A stretch of DNA of 64,000 nt from Vibrio salinus. Lineage in GTDB: Bacteria; Pseudomonadota; Gammaproteobacteria; Enterobacterales; Vibrionaceae. Shown here piece after piece: positions 1 to 8,418 of the stretch. Under the pieces are notes generated by a model that worked only from the letters and a program-made list of their open reading frames with translations, ran no database searches and had not been told where the DNA came from. The stretch is taken from the NCBI RefSeq assembly GCF_021272385.1, contig NZ_JAJSDZ010000010.1:496001-560000 (forward strand). Reading direction: 5' to 3'. The position numbers and the translations under genes are program-made. Every line of letters begins with the position of its first letter. Position 1 is the first letter of the stretch.

Positions 1-666
1 TTCAATAGAATGCAGGTTAATCATTACTGCGATATTCTGTTGGCTGATTTCTTTCAGAGCGGACATAACACGATGAGTATTTTTGGGGTCAAGTGAAGCA
101 ACCGGCTCATCCGCAAGAAGAATTTTAGGGTTTTGCATCAGTGCTCTGGCAATCGCGACTCGCTGACATTGACCACCGGAAAGATTTTCTGCCCGTTGTA
201 AAGCGTGATTGATGAGACCTGTCCATTCGAGAAGTTCTATTGCTTTTGCAACATCGTTTTTGGGAAATAGTTTAAGCATTGAGCGAATGGTTCCGGTTTC
301 ACTCAAGCGTCCCAGCAGAACATTGGTAATCACATCCAGCCTGGGAACCAGACAGAAGTCCTGAAAAATCATGCCGCAGACAGCCCGCCACTGGCGTAGG
401 TCTTTACCTGATAATTGATGTACCTGTTTGGCGTCGGGATCATCAGGAAAACCGATTATTTCACCCGAAGTGGTTTCAACGGTACCATTGAGCATATGAA
501 GTAAGGTCGATTTTCCTGCCCCTGAACGTCCGACAATTGCAACCAACTCTCCGGCATGCAGGTCAAACCGGAGACCTTTGATGACCTCTTGTCTATGCCC
601 GTAAGCTTTTCTTAAATTGATAACCGATAAAACTTTTTTAGTTTGAGAAGGACAATGTTCAGCCAC
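1..666 (-). CDS. phnC: Phosphonate-type ABC transporter ATPase, PhnC-like (3' end cut by window edge)
   Basis: ATP-binding subunit of an importer for phosphonates or related oxyanions, acting on the inner face of the cytoplasmic membrane. The reading frame is open from a GTG at 666, with a GGAGAGAC ribosome site just upstream, to the window edge (222 codons). Visible are Walker A (GRSGAGKST), the ABC signature LSGGQCQR (C replaces the usual second Q), Walker B (ILLADEP) and the D-loop SLDP. The segment NVLLGRL and the spacing to the signature are typical of PhnC. The substrate-binding and permease genes would lie beyond the left edge. Substrate (phosphonate, phosphite or similar) is inferred from family only. 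Confidence 0.85.
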   Translation of the reverse strand, partial: MAEHCPSQTKKVLSVINLRKAYGHRQEVIKGLRFDLHAGELVAIVGRSGAGKSTLLHMLNGTVETTSGEIIGFPDDPDAKQVHQLSGKDLRQWRAVCGMIFQDFCLVPRLDVITNVLLGRLSETGTIRSMLKLFPKNDVAKAIELLEWTGLINHALQRAENLSGGQCQRVAIARALMQNPKILLADEPVASLDPKNTHRVMSALKEISQQNIAVMINLHSIE

Positions 667-721
667 GGGTGTCTCTCCGATATTGAATAATTTTGACAGT
701 CGATTATCTCAACAAATGCAT

Positions 722-739
722 TTTACAAATATGTGACAG
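722..739 (-). promoter_or_regulatory. Candidate Pho box upstream of phnC
   Basis: Read on the minus strand this is CTGTCACATATTTGTAAA: a good first PhoB repeat (CTGTCA), a 4-base spacer, then a weaker second repeat. A second CTGTCAA lies closer to the gene. PhoB control of phosphonate uptake is common, but the second half-site is poor. Confidence 0.3.
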
Positions 740-921
740 AAAAGTGATGATATTGATATGTGCGTTAACTTTTTGTTTTTTAAATAAAAGAAAATTTTTG
801 ATTTTTATGGGTGACTGATTGGATATTATCTAGGTGAATGACACTTGTTTTGGATCTGGTTGCTTGTCTGTTTGTTCTGGCAAAGCCTTAAGGATATGCT
901 TATTTTCTGGAAACATTATTG

Positions 922-1566
922 TCAGGAAGAGCGTATATTTATGCCAAGCTCCTCCAGATACGCGGTCAGCATTGAGGCAATGTGCTTTGAGAATTCTTGC
1001 ATTTCAATAGGGGATCTAGGTTGTGAAGAATAACTTTTTCCAACCGAGCCCAGCGTTGTTATGATGACATCATTGATCATTTGGCTGTCACTTTCTGGGA
1101 TGTCAGGAGCCAATTCTTTGAGAAATTTCAGTGAAATTTGCTCAGAAGATTGTTTGGCTTTTTTTGCTTCCGGTGAATTTCGGTATAGTGGCGCGGCATC
1201 ATGCAGTGCAGTTCTTATATCAGACTCTTCGCATTCAGAGTGAATAAATGAATAAACCAACTTATTCAGTCTATCCGCATGTGACAGAGAATGGTCTTCC
1301 AGAATTCGTTGTAGAAGATTGGAAGTTTCCTGCCATTCATCAGACTGAAGCTGAAATAGAATAGCCGCTTTGTTCGGGAAGTACTGGTAAAGTGAGCCGA
1401 CACTAACGCCGGCTCTTTCTGCCACTCTGGCTGTCGTAAAACGACGGATACCTTCACTTTTTAGTATCTGAATGGCAGCTTCCAGAATTGATGCAACCAA
1501 CTCGGATGACCGGGATTGTTGAGGTGTTTTTCTTGATGTTAGTGCCGGGGATTGGGGTTTATTCAT
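922..1566 (-). CDS. TetR/AcrR-family transcriptional regulator
   Basis: 214-residue repressor-type protein. Residues about 20-70 form the TetR helix-turn-helix: FTTARVAERAGVSVGSLYQYF is the recognition region, with the usual YQYFPNK end. The C-terminal ligand domain is not assignable to a known effector. The ATG at 1566 follows AGGAATCACGAGC, an acceptable ribosome site. It sits between phnC and the sigma-54 activator gene, all on the minus strand but with gaps of 255 and 58 bases. The target is unknown; autoregulation is likely for the family. Confidence 0.85.
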   Translation of the reverse strand: MNKPQSPALTSRKTPQQSRSSELVASILEAAIQILKSEGIRRFTTARVAERAGVSVGSLYQYFPNKAAILFQLQSDEWQETSNLLQRILEDHSLSHADRLNKLVYSFIHSECEESDIRTALHDAAPLYRNSPEAKKAKQSSEQISLKFLKELAPDIPESDSQMINDVIITTLGSVGKSYSSQPRSPIEMQEFSKHIASMLTAYLEELGINIRSS

Positions 1567-1624
1567 GCTCGTGATTCCTTAATCGAGAATGGTGGTTGAA
1601 TTCACCGGCAGTGAATATGAGTGG

Positions 1625-3676
1625 TTATTTACGGTAATCAGAGACATTAATTTCCCATTTCTTTAATTTATTGTACAAACAGTTTCTTGATATCTGAAGT
1701 GTCTCTGAAGTCTTACGGATGTTTCCATTGTTTTCAGTTAGTAGTTGTATAATGTATGTTTTTTCGTTGCCTTCCAGACTGACAGAACCTGAACGAACAG
1801 CCCTTGTTTCTGACTGACGGTTTTTACTTTTGTTCACCAGGATATCATTTGCATGATAAATACCGTCACTGTCAGTTTGTTTTATGGTTTCTTTCTGCAG
1901 AAATTCTTCAGGCAGATCTGAGATATCAACTTTTAGCCCTGAGTTCAGATTGATCAGCCTCTCGATGATATTTTCCAGTTCACGAATATTACCTGGCCAG
2001 GAATAATCAGCCAGTGTTTTTAAAGCTTCTTTTGTAAATGATGGCTGAATTTTTTTTAATGAATTACAAATTCGTGAAGAGAAAAATTCAATCAGATCCC
2101 GTATATCCTCTGAACGTTCCCGTAGTGGTGGAATTGGAATGGAGATAACGTTGAGCCGGTAGTATAGGTCGCGTCGAAAAGCGGAATTATCAATTGCTTT
2201 GATTAAATTGCAGTTGGTTGCAGCCACAATTCTGACATTGATTTTATTGGGCTTAGCTGCACCAATACGAATGACTTCGCCTTCCTGAAGTACCCGTAAC
2301 AGGCTGGTTTGAGCTTCCAGAGGCATTTCACCAATTTCATCCAAAAATAGTGTTCCGCCTTCAGCCAGCTCAAATTTTCCGGGAGCCCCTCCGCTTCTTG
2401 CTCCGGTATAGGCACCATCGACATAACCAAAAAGCTCACTTTGAACCAGATCTTTTGGTAGAGCCCCGCAGTTTACTGCGATAAATGGTCCGTTTCGTCT
2501 TCCACTGTTATTATGAATAGCCTGAGCAAACAGCTCTTTCCCGGTACCGCTTTCTCCGGTGAGTAAAACGGTGCTATTGCTTTGGCTTGCTTTTTTCGCT
2601 TTTCCCAGTGTTTCCTGTAATTTTTCTGAGTGCCCGATTATCCTTTCAAAGGTATACGATGCTCCGACCCCCATAACCCGTCGGGTAATGTCGCGGATTC
2701 TCTGATTTTCTTTTAAAGAGATTACCCGGTTCCCATTCGGACTCTCAACTAAAGAGATCAGGCAATTGATACGAACGTTTGAGGACAGATTAAAAATGAC
2801 TTCCCGGTCATTACAGGGTGGAATTCCCAGTAGTGTTGTGTCTTCCGGTTTTAGTTCCCGGTCAATATGTTTGCCAATAAGCTCAAATTCATCAAAAACC
2901 TGGCGGGCATACCGGTTGGCTATTTTTATGATTCCCTTCGAATCAATGACCATGACGCCTTCATTTAATGTTTCCAGAATAGAGCATTGCTCTGAAAGCA
3001 AGTCCTGAAGAATAAGTTGTTGGCGAATGGAACGGGCTGCCGCATGAACCGTTCCTAATGTCTGATGATTGAAATTATCCTGAGTTGACGTCAGAGTAAG
3101 AACGCCAATCATTTTCCCCCGGGCGTTCTTTACTGGTGCCGCAGCGCATTGCATATAACGTTTTCTCAGATCTATTTTCCAGTTTTCTCCACTGACGATA
3201 TAGACTGGTTTTTTTTCAATAAGGCACAGGGCAGTACAGTTGGTTCCCTGAACATCTTCACGGAGGATACTACCTATTGGTGTTAGATTCTGGCCACAGT
3301 AACAAAGAGTCACTCCTGAAGAATCTGTCAGGTTGATATGACCATCGGGGTTGTAAGCAAGGAGATCCTGCATCACTTCTTTGGCGATTTCAATCATTTC
3401 CCGGTTGCGGAATAAAATGGGAGCCAGTTCTTCTTCAGTCACGGTTTTGTCATAGATAGTACTGAAGGGATTAACATTATGCTGTAAGGAACGTTGCCAT
3501 GAATTGAGAATTAAGGTTCTTATTCCCTGTGGTTCACTACCTTCTAAAAACTTATTCCATGCTAATAACAATTGTTCGTTAATTTTATCTGCTTCGCATG
3601 CCTTAGGTAACAGATTAATTTCGTCATACCACTTTTGATCAGTGTTTTCTTTCATAACTGAATCTGTCTGACTCAT
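1625..3676 (-). CDS. AcoR-like sigma-54-dependent transcriptional activator
   Basis: 683-residue enhancer-binding protein. Order of domains: N-terminal GAF-like sensor (about 75-220), PAS (about 225-320), AAA+ sigma-54 interaction domain (about 345-575) and a Fis-type helix-turn-helix at the C-terminus (RKTSETLQISRNCLYNKLK). The AAA+ domain has Walker A GESGTGKE, Walker B GGTLFLDEIGEM and the sigma-54 contact loop as GAYTGA (Y instead of F, a known variant). There is no receiver domain, so it probably senses a small molecule through GAF/PAS. It is divergent from the sugar porter/iolG/iolE block, whose promoter region carries a perfect -24/-12 element and inverted repeats, so it very likely activates that block. 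Confidence 0.9.
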   Translation of the reverse strand: MSQTDSVMKENTDQKWYDEINLLPKACEADKINEQLLLAWNKFLEGSEPQGIRTLILNSWQRSLQHNVNPFSTIYDKTVTEEELAPILFRNREMIEIAKEVMQDLLAYNPDGHINLTDSSGVTLCYCGQNLTPIGSILREDVQGTNCTALCLIEKKPVYIVSGENWKIDLRKRYMQCAAAPVKNARGKMIGVLTLTSTQDNFNHQTLGTVHAAARSIRQQLILQDLLSEQCSILETLNEGVMVIDSKGIIKIANRYARQVFDEFELIGKHIDRELKPEDTTLLGIPPCNDREVIFNLSSNVRINCLISLVESPNGNRVISLKENQRIRDITRRVMGVGASYTFERIIGHSEKLQETLGKAKKASQSNSTVLLTGESGTGKELFAQAIHNNSGRRNGPFIAVNCGALPKDLVQSELFGYVDGAYTGARSGGAPGKFELAEGGTLFLDEIGEMPLEAQTSLLRVLQEGEVIRIGAAKPNKINVRIVAATNCNLIKAIDNSAFRRDLYYRLNVISIPIPPLRERSEDIRDLIEFFSSRICNSLKKIQPSFTKEALKTLADYSWPGNIRELENIIERLINLNSGLKVDISDLPEEFLQKETIKQTDSDGIYHANDILVNKSKNRQSETRAVRSGSVSLEGNEKTYIIQLLTENNGNIRKTSETLQISRNCLYNKLKKWEINVSDYRK

Positions 3677-3702
3677 AACTATACCAACTCTGTCATATGC
3701 TC

Positions 3703-3751
3703 ATGTTCACTTTTATTACATGTAATCATTTAGTGTCATTAAAGTGAACAT
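3703..3751. promoter_or_regulatory. Candidate enhancer: inverted repeat around a central palindrome
   Basis: ATGTTCACTTT (3703-3713) and its exact inverse AAAGTGAACAT (3741-3751) flank ATTACATGTAAT (3715-3726), a perfect 12-base palindrome. The array lies 50-100 bases upstream of the -24/-12 promoter at 3801 and just upstream of the activator gene start. This is the usual place for sites bound by a sigma-54 activator with a Fis-type DNA-binding domain. Binding is inferred. Confidence 0.55.
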
Positions 3752-3800
3752 ATATATGCTAAAAGTAACCGTTTGGATCACAAAAAAAGACGATATTTTT

Positions 3801-3816
3801 TGGCACGTCAGTTGCT
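3801..3816 (+). promoter_or_regulatory. Sigma-54 (-24/-12) promoter of the first inositol block
   Basis: TGGCACGTCAGTTGCT matches the RpoN consensus TGGCACG-N4-TTGCW at every fixed position. It points toward the MFS transporter gene, leaving an untranslated leader of roughly 140 bases. Confidence 0.85.
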
Positions 3817-3965
3817 ATTAGATCAGCGTGCTCAATTAAACAGATTGGTGAAATTCGCCTGTTATGTACGTTGGGTACATAAACGTGAAACATAAATAAT
3901 AAAATCCTTTCATCCAAGTTAAAAAGTAAGAAAAAGCAATTGCTTAAACTTATAAAGGAAACAGA

Positions 3966-5420
3966 ATGAATAAACATAATATCTTGTATGCTACTTTTAT
4001 ATGCTGCATCGCATCGTTAAGTGGCGTTATGCTGGGGTACGATGCCTCAGTTATCTCTGGAGTAATTGAACCTTTAACGAAACATTTCACTTTAAGCCCT
4101 GCTGAAAGCGGATGGGCCGTATCTAACGTGCTGTTCGGTTGTATATTTGGCGCGTGGATCGTTGGTGCGATTTCAAATAAATACGGACGTAAAGTCACAT
4201 TGATTTTTGCGGCGATTTTATTTCTTATTTCGGCCGTCGGCTCTGCTCTGGCAACCAACTTCTTCTGGTTCGTCGTTTACCGAATGATTGGTGGATTTGC
4301 AGTGGGTATGGCATCGGCTATCACACCGTTGTATATCGCAGAAGTTTCTCCAAGAGATTACCGTGGTCGTATGCTGGGTTTACAGCAGTTGTTAATGGTT
4401 GGCGGCCAGTTGGTGGTGTATATCGTTAACTACGGTATCGTCAGAGGTATGGATCCAGAATGGGTGACGTCTTTAGGTTGGCGCTGGATGCTGGCGTCTG
4501 AAATGGTGCCGATTGCCATGTTCCTTATCCTGGTTTTCTTTATGCCGGAATCCCCACGCTGGTATGCGATGGTTAATAAAGACAAAAAAGCTTTGGGCGT
4601 ATTAAGCCGCTTGTCTAACTTAGATCATGCGAAACAGCTGCTGAGTGAAATTAAAGAATCCATTAACCTGGAGCAGGCTCAGGAAAAAGTCAGCTTAGAT
4701 GCCAGACAGATCCTGACTAACCCAAAAACCCGTTTTATCGTATTAATCGGTTGTGTAATTGCGACCCTGCAACAGTTAATCGGTATTAACATTTTGCTGT
4801 ATTACGCACCATCTCTGCTGAAAAACATTAACGCCGACATCCAGGATTCATTGTTCCAGAGTATCTTCCTGGGCGCAGCGAACTTCTTCGGGGTGAGCAT
4901 CGCGTTATTCCTGGTAGACAAAGTCGGCCGTAAACCATTACTGAAATTCGGTACCATCGGATGTGCTATCTGTCTGGTTCTGACGTCTGCCGCGTTCGTC
5001 ATGGGTATCAAAGGTTACTTCCCTGTTGTTACTCTGGTTCTGTTCGTCTTTATCTTTGGTCTGACCTGGAGCCTGGGGGCCTGGTTAATCATGTCTGAAA
5101 TCTTCCCAAATCGCATGCGTGCCGTTGGTATGGGAATCGCGTTCAGTGCTATGTATATCTCTAATTTTGCTGTGACTCAGTCATTCCCGATGATGAATCG
5201 CAGCGACTATCTGATGGAAAAATTCAATGGCTCATTCCCACTGATTATGTGTGCCGTGTTCTGTATTGTCGGTTTCTGGTTTGTTGGTCGGTTCCTGCCT
5301 GAAACCCGGGGTGTGTCACTGGAGAAAATCGAACCTCTGATGTTATCAAGATCAAAACGCTTCCGTGAAGAAGCGGAAAAAGAAAAATCGGAAAAACAAT
5401 CCGAAGTTGTCATGAACTAA
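3966..5420 (+). CDS. MFS sugar porter, probable inositol:H+ symporter
   Basis: 484-residue polytopic membrane protein with about 12 hydrophobic segments. Sugar-porter signatures are present: GYDASVISG in helix 1, NKYGRKVT in the loop after helix 2, RMIGGFAVGM, MPESPRWY at the end of helix 6, DKVGRKPLL, and LPETRGVSLEKIE after helix 12. The ATG at 3966 follows AAAGGAAACAG. It heads a co-directional block with a TIM-barrel isomerase (10 bases downstream), iolG and iolE, and is preceded by a sigma-54 promoter. The inositol substrate is inferred from this context and from IolT-like family members; another polyol or sugar is possible. Confidence 0.8.
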   Translation: MNKHNILYATFICCIASLSGVMLGYDASVISGVIEPLTKHFTLSPAESGWAVSNVLFGCIFGAWIVGAISNKYGRKVTLIFAAILFLISAVGSALATNFFWFVVYRMIGGFAVGMASAITPLYIAEVSPRDYRGRMLGLQQLLMVGGQLVVYIVNYGIVRGMDPEWVTSLGWRWMLASEMVPIAMFLILVFFMPESPRWYAMVNKDKKALGVLSRLSNLDHAKQLLSEIKESINLEQAQEKVSLDARQILTNPKTRFIVLIGCVIATLQQLIGINILLYYAPSLLKNINADIQDSLFQSIFLGAANFFGVSIALFLVDKVGRKPLLKFGTIGCAICLVLTSAAFVMGIKGYFPVVTLVLFVFIFGLTWSLGAWLIMSEIFPNRMRAVGMGIAFSAMYISNFAVTQSFPMMNRSDYLMEKFNGSFPLIMCAVFCIVGFWFVGRFLPETRGVSLEKIEPLMLSRSKRFREEAEKEKSEKQSEVVMN

Positions 5421-5430
5421 AGGTGAAAAA

Positions 5431-6207
5431 ATGAAAGATTATCAACTGTCTGTCTGCTCAGAAATGGTGTTTTTAGATTTACCGTTTATTGAGCGGGTAA
5501 AGAAAATCCACGCACTGGGTTTCGGAGTAGAAATTTGGGACTGGACTAACAAAGACATCGACGCCATCGTTGCTACCGGTGCCAAAATCAACTCAATGAC
5601 TGGCTACATCTCCGGTAACCTGACGGACGACGATGAGATTGAAAACCTGCTGAACACAGCGAAAGAGTCCATCGAAGTGGCTAAACGTCTGAACTGTCCG
5701 GCCCTGAACTTCCATGGTACCGGTCTGGGTGAAGGCGGTATTCCGGTGAAACCGGTGGAAGTGGTGACCGGGGAGATGTGGCTGAAAGCTGAAGACACCA
5801 TGCGCAAACTGGCGAAACTGGGTGAAGACGCCAGCAAAGTGTTCACACTGGAAAACCTGAACCTGGAAGTGGACCACGCCGGTACTCCGTTTGCGAAAGC
5901 GATTGACACCTACACGCTGGTGAAAGCGGTAAACAGCCCTTACGTCAGAATGAACCTGGATCTGTACCATGCGCAAATCGGTGAAGGTAACCTGATTGAG
6001 CTGGTCAGAAAATGCATTGACTATGTGGGTGAAATTCAGGTTGCTGACGTCCCGGGACGGATGGAGCCGGGCACCGGTGAAATCAACTATCCGGCGATTG
6101 CCAAAGCCATCCGTGAAGTGGGCTATACCGGCAATATCGGTATGGAAGCGTGGGCCTCCGGTGACTCTGAAGTGGCACTGCAACGCTTTAAAGATGCCTT
6201 TAAGTAG
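5431..6207 (+). CDS. TIM-barrel sugar isomerase, hydroxypyruvate isomerase/IolI-like
   Basis: 258-residue AP-endonuclease-2-type TIM barrel. Metal and active-site segments are visible: TLENLN (Glu), MNLDLYHAQ (Asp, His), and QVADVPGRMEPGTGEINY, which is very close to the hydroxypyruvate isomerase pattern, then GMEAW near the end. The ATG follows AAAGGTGAAA and lies 10 bases after the transporter stop, so the two are probably translated together. In an inositol cluster a protein of this fold may interconvert inososes (IolI) or act on a keto-sugar. The exact substrate cannot be read from sequence. Confidence 0.7.
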   Translation: MKDYQLSVCSEMVFLDLPFIERVKKIHALGFGVEIWDWTNKDIDAIVATGAKINSMTGYISGNLTDDDEIENLLNTAKESIEVAKRLNCPALNFHGTGLGEGGIPVKPVEVVTGEMWLKAEDTMRKLAKLGEDASKVFTLENLNLEVDHAGTPFAKAIDTYTLVKAVNSPYVRMNLDLYHAQIGEGNLIELVRKCIDYVGEIQVADVPGRMEPGTGEINYPAIAKAIREVGYTGNIGMEAWASGDSEVALQRFKDAFK

Positions 6208-6305
6208 ACATCCTCACGAATAACAAAAATAAGGGGGGCCGTCAGTGCGGCGGTCTCCGGAAGATATAACGTATTACCTCTAACAATAAAACATAAGGAT
6301 TCATT

Positions 6306-7295
6306 ATGTATAATGTTGCTCTATTTGGCGCAGGACGTATTGGTCAGGTAGTTCACTCAGTGAACATCGCTGAACATCCTGAAACCAATCTGTACTCTAT
6401 CGTTGACCCGTTTGCTGAAAACGCGAAGAAAATTGCGGACAAATACGGCTGTAAAATTCAGACGGTAGAAGAAGCGATGGCAGACCCTGCTGTAGATGCG
6501 GTTCTGATTGCGTCGGCAACAGATACCCACGCAGAGTTAATTGAACTGGCGGCAAAAGCAGGCAAGGCAATCTTCTGTGAAAAACCGGTTCACCTGGACA
6601 TGGCGCGTGTTGACCAGTGTCTGAAAGTGGTTGAAGAGAAAAAAGTACCGCTGTTCATCGGTTTCAACCGCCGCTGGGATCCACAGTTTAAAGCCGTGAA
6701 AGACCGTGCCGGTCTGGGCCAGATTGGTAAAGCGGAATCGCTGATCATCACATCCCGCGATCCATCACCACCACCTGTGGAATACATCAAAGTGTCCGGT
6801 GGTCTGTTCCGTGATATGACCATTCATGATTTTGATATGGCACGTTACATCATGGGTGAAGAGCCGGAATCCATCTACGCGTGTGCGTCTAACATCGTCG
6901 ATCCGGAAATCGGCAAAGCGGGCGATGTGGATACCTGCTTTATCGTGATGCGCTTCCCATCCGGCTCAATGGCCACCATTTCAAATACCCGTCGTTCCGG
7001 TTACGGTTATGACCAGCGTCTGGAGCTGCACGGAGAGAAAGGTGTCCTGATGGCGAAAAACCTGAACGAAGACGAAGTAGAGCTGTGGACAGAAGCCGGT
7101 TGTGACTATGCGAAACCGGTATTCTTCTTCCTGGAAAGATACAAAGCGGCGTACATAGCAGAATGGGCGCACTTTGTGGACGTAATGAATGGCAAAGCCG
7201 AGCCGGCGACGACAGGTTATGACGGTAAACAGGCACTTTATCTTGCGGATAAAGCGTATGAATCGCTGAAAACCGGTAAAGAAATCAAACTGTAA
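6306..7295 (+). CDS. iolG: Myo-inositol 2-dehydrogenase (IolG), Gfo/Idh/MocA family
   Basis: Oxidises myo-inositol to 2-keto-myo-inositol (scyllo-inosose) with NAD+. 329 residues, the usual length. The N-terminal Rossmann motif is GAGRIGQ; the family EKP motif appears in FCEKPVHLD (about residue 95); catalytic Asp and His are in TIHDFDMARYI (about 170-180); GFNRRWDPQF is typical of IolG. The ATG follows ATAAGGATTC. The 98-base gap before it contains a G/C-rich hairpin (around 6231-6257), probably within one transcript. It works just upstream of IolE. Several paralogues of this family act on other inositols, so myo- versus scyllo-inositol is not settled. Confidence 0.88.
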   Translation: MYNVALFGAGRIGQVVHSVNIAEHPETNLYSIVDPFAENAKKIADKYGCKIQTVEEAMADPAVDAVLIASATDTHAELIELAAKAGKAIFCEKPVHLDMARVDQCLKVVEEKKVPLFIGFNRRWDPQFKAVKDRAGLGQIGKAESLIITSRDPSPPPVEYIKVSGGLFRDMTIHDFDMARYIMGEEPESIYACASNIVDPEIGKAGDVDTCFIVMRFPSGSMATISNTRRSGYGYDQRLELHGEKGVLMAKNLNEDEVELWTEAGCDYAKPVFFFLERYKAAYIAEWAHFVDVMNGKAEPATTGYDGKQALYLADKAYESLKTGKEIKL

Positions 7296-7321
7296 TTTTA
7301 CCGTTTGCTTCTGCTCCGGAA

Positions 7322-7355
7322 TGAGCGCCGGAGAATACACACGCCCCGGCGCTCA
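7322..7355 (+). other. Intercistronic hairpin between iolG and iolE
   Basis: TGAGCGCCGG (7322-7331) pairs perfectly with CCGGCGCTCA (7346-7355) around a 14-base loop. No T-run follows, so it is more likely a processing or mRNA-stabilising hairpin than a full terminator. Confidence 0.6.
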
Positions 7356-7443
7356 GGCTCAGAGCATTAAATAAGAATGGCATCTGGAATGGATTATTTT
7401 TCAGATGTCTTACTCATTCTCTCTTCTGTTTTGGAATAGCGTG

Positions 7444-8340
7444 ATGGATAAAAATAAAGTGAAACTGGGTATTGCACCCATTGCCTGGACAAACGATGAC
7501 CTGCCCAGCTTAGGCGGCGATAATACGTTTGCACAGTGTGTCAGTGAAATGGCGCTGGCCGGCTTTACCGGCAGTGAAGTGGGTAATAAATATCCAAAAG
7601 ATCCGGCCGTGTTAAAAGAAAAACTGGCGCTTCGCGGCATTCAGATTTGTAACGCCTGGTTTAGTACGTTCTTTGCGGACGGTAAAGAAGACGAAACGAT
7701 TGACGGTTTCCTTTCTCATATGAACTTCCTGCATGAAATGGGCGCGAAAGTGATTGGCTGCTCAGAGCAGAGTGGCAGTATTCAGGGTACCGACAAAGCC
7801 GTTTTTGATGACAAACCGTCATTTAATGAAGAGCAATGGCAACGGGTGGCAGCCGGTTATAACAAACTGTCAGAGTTGGCCGCAGAAAAAGGCATGAAAG
7901 TGTGTCTGCACCACCATATGGGTACCGCCATTCAGACTCCGGCAGAAATCGATAAGTTTATGGAAGTCACCGATACTTCCGTAGGACTGCTGCTGGATAC
8001 CGGTCATATCTATTATTCCGAAGGCAATCAGCAGGCCATCACAGATGTGTTAAGCAAATATGTGAAACGTATTCCACACGTTCACCTGAAAGACATCCGT
8101 GATGAAAAACGGGCACAGGTGATTGCAGAGCACCGCAGCTTCCTTGACGGAGTTCGTCTGGGTGCCTTTACGGTTCCGGGTGACGGTGTTATTGATTTTA
8201 AACCGATATTTGACATTCTTGATAAGAATCAATACGAAGGCTGGATGGTGGTTGAAGCTGAGCAGGATCCTGCGGCTGCGGATCCACTGGAATATGCCCA
8301 GAAAGCTCGTCAATACATTAAAGACGTTGCAAACCTTTAA
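7444..8340 (+). CDS. iolE: Myo-inosose-2 dehydratase (IolE)
   Basis: Dehydrates 2-keto-myo-inositol to 3D-trihydroxycyclohexane-1,2-dione, the substrate of IolD. TIM-barrel fold. The family start [19 protein letters not shown] is clear, followed by [12 protein letters not shown], the metal-binding segments [18 protein letters not shown] and HVHLKD, and the C-terminal [12 protein letters not shown]. The ATG at 7444 (298 residues) is preferred because it places the conserved core close to the N-terminus; an in-frame ATG at 7405 would add a hydrophobic-looking stretch not seen in the family. Last recognised enzyme of the sigma-54 block. Confidence 0.92.
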   Translation: MDKNKVKLGIAPIAWTNDDLPSLGGDNTFAQCVSEMALAGFTGSEVGNKYPKDPAVLKEKLALRGIQICNAWFSTFFADGKEDETIDGFLSHMNFLHEMGAKVIGCSEQSGSIQGTDKAVFDDKPSFNEEQWQRVAAGYNKLSELAAEKGMKVCLHHHMGTAIQTPAEIDKFMEVTDTSVGLLLDTGHIYYSEGNQQAITDVLSKYVKRIPHVHLKDIRDEKRAQVIAEHRSFLDGVRLGAFTVPGDGVIDFKPIFDILDKNQYEGWMVVEAEQDPAAADPLEYAQKARQYIKDVANL

Positions 8341-8353
8341 TTTTTCCTCTGAA

Positions 8354-8382
8354 AGTCGGGCGTATAGCGCTCGGCTTTATCT
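8354..8382 (+). terminator. Weak intrinsic terminator or hairpin after iolE
   Basis: AGTCGGGCG and CGCTCGGCT form a 9-pair stem with two G-U pairs and a 5-base loop, followed by TTATCTATTTT. It could end the iol transcript partly before the next gene. Confidence 0.5.
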
Positions 8383-8418
8383 ATTTTCAATGTTATTACT
8401 GAACTATGGAATATGCAG

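Noticed and set aside
845..1033. 62-codon plus-strand frame opposite the TetR gene
   Set aside because: It overlaps the clear TetR gene on the other strand, has no ribosome site and a composition unlike a real protein.
5593..6183. 196-codon minus-strand frame opposite the TIM-barrel gene
   Set aside because: A shadow frame caused by codon bias of the real gene; it is full of His, Phe and Gln and resembles no family.
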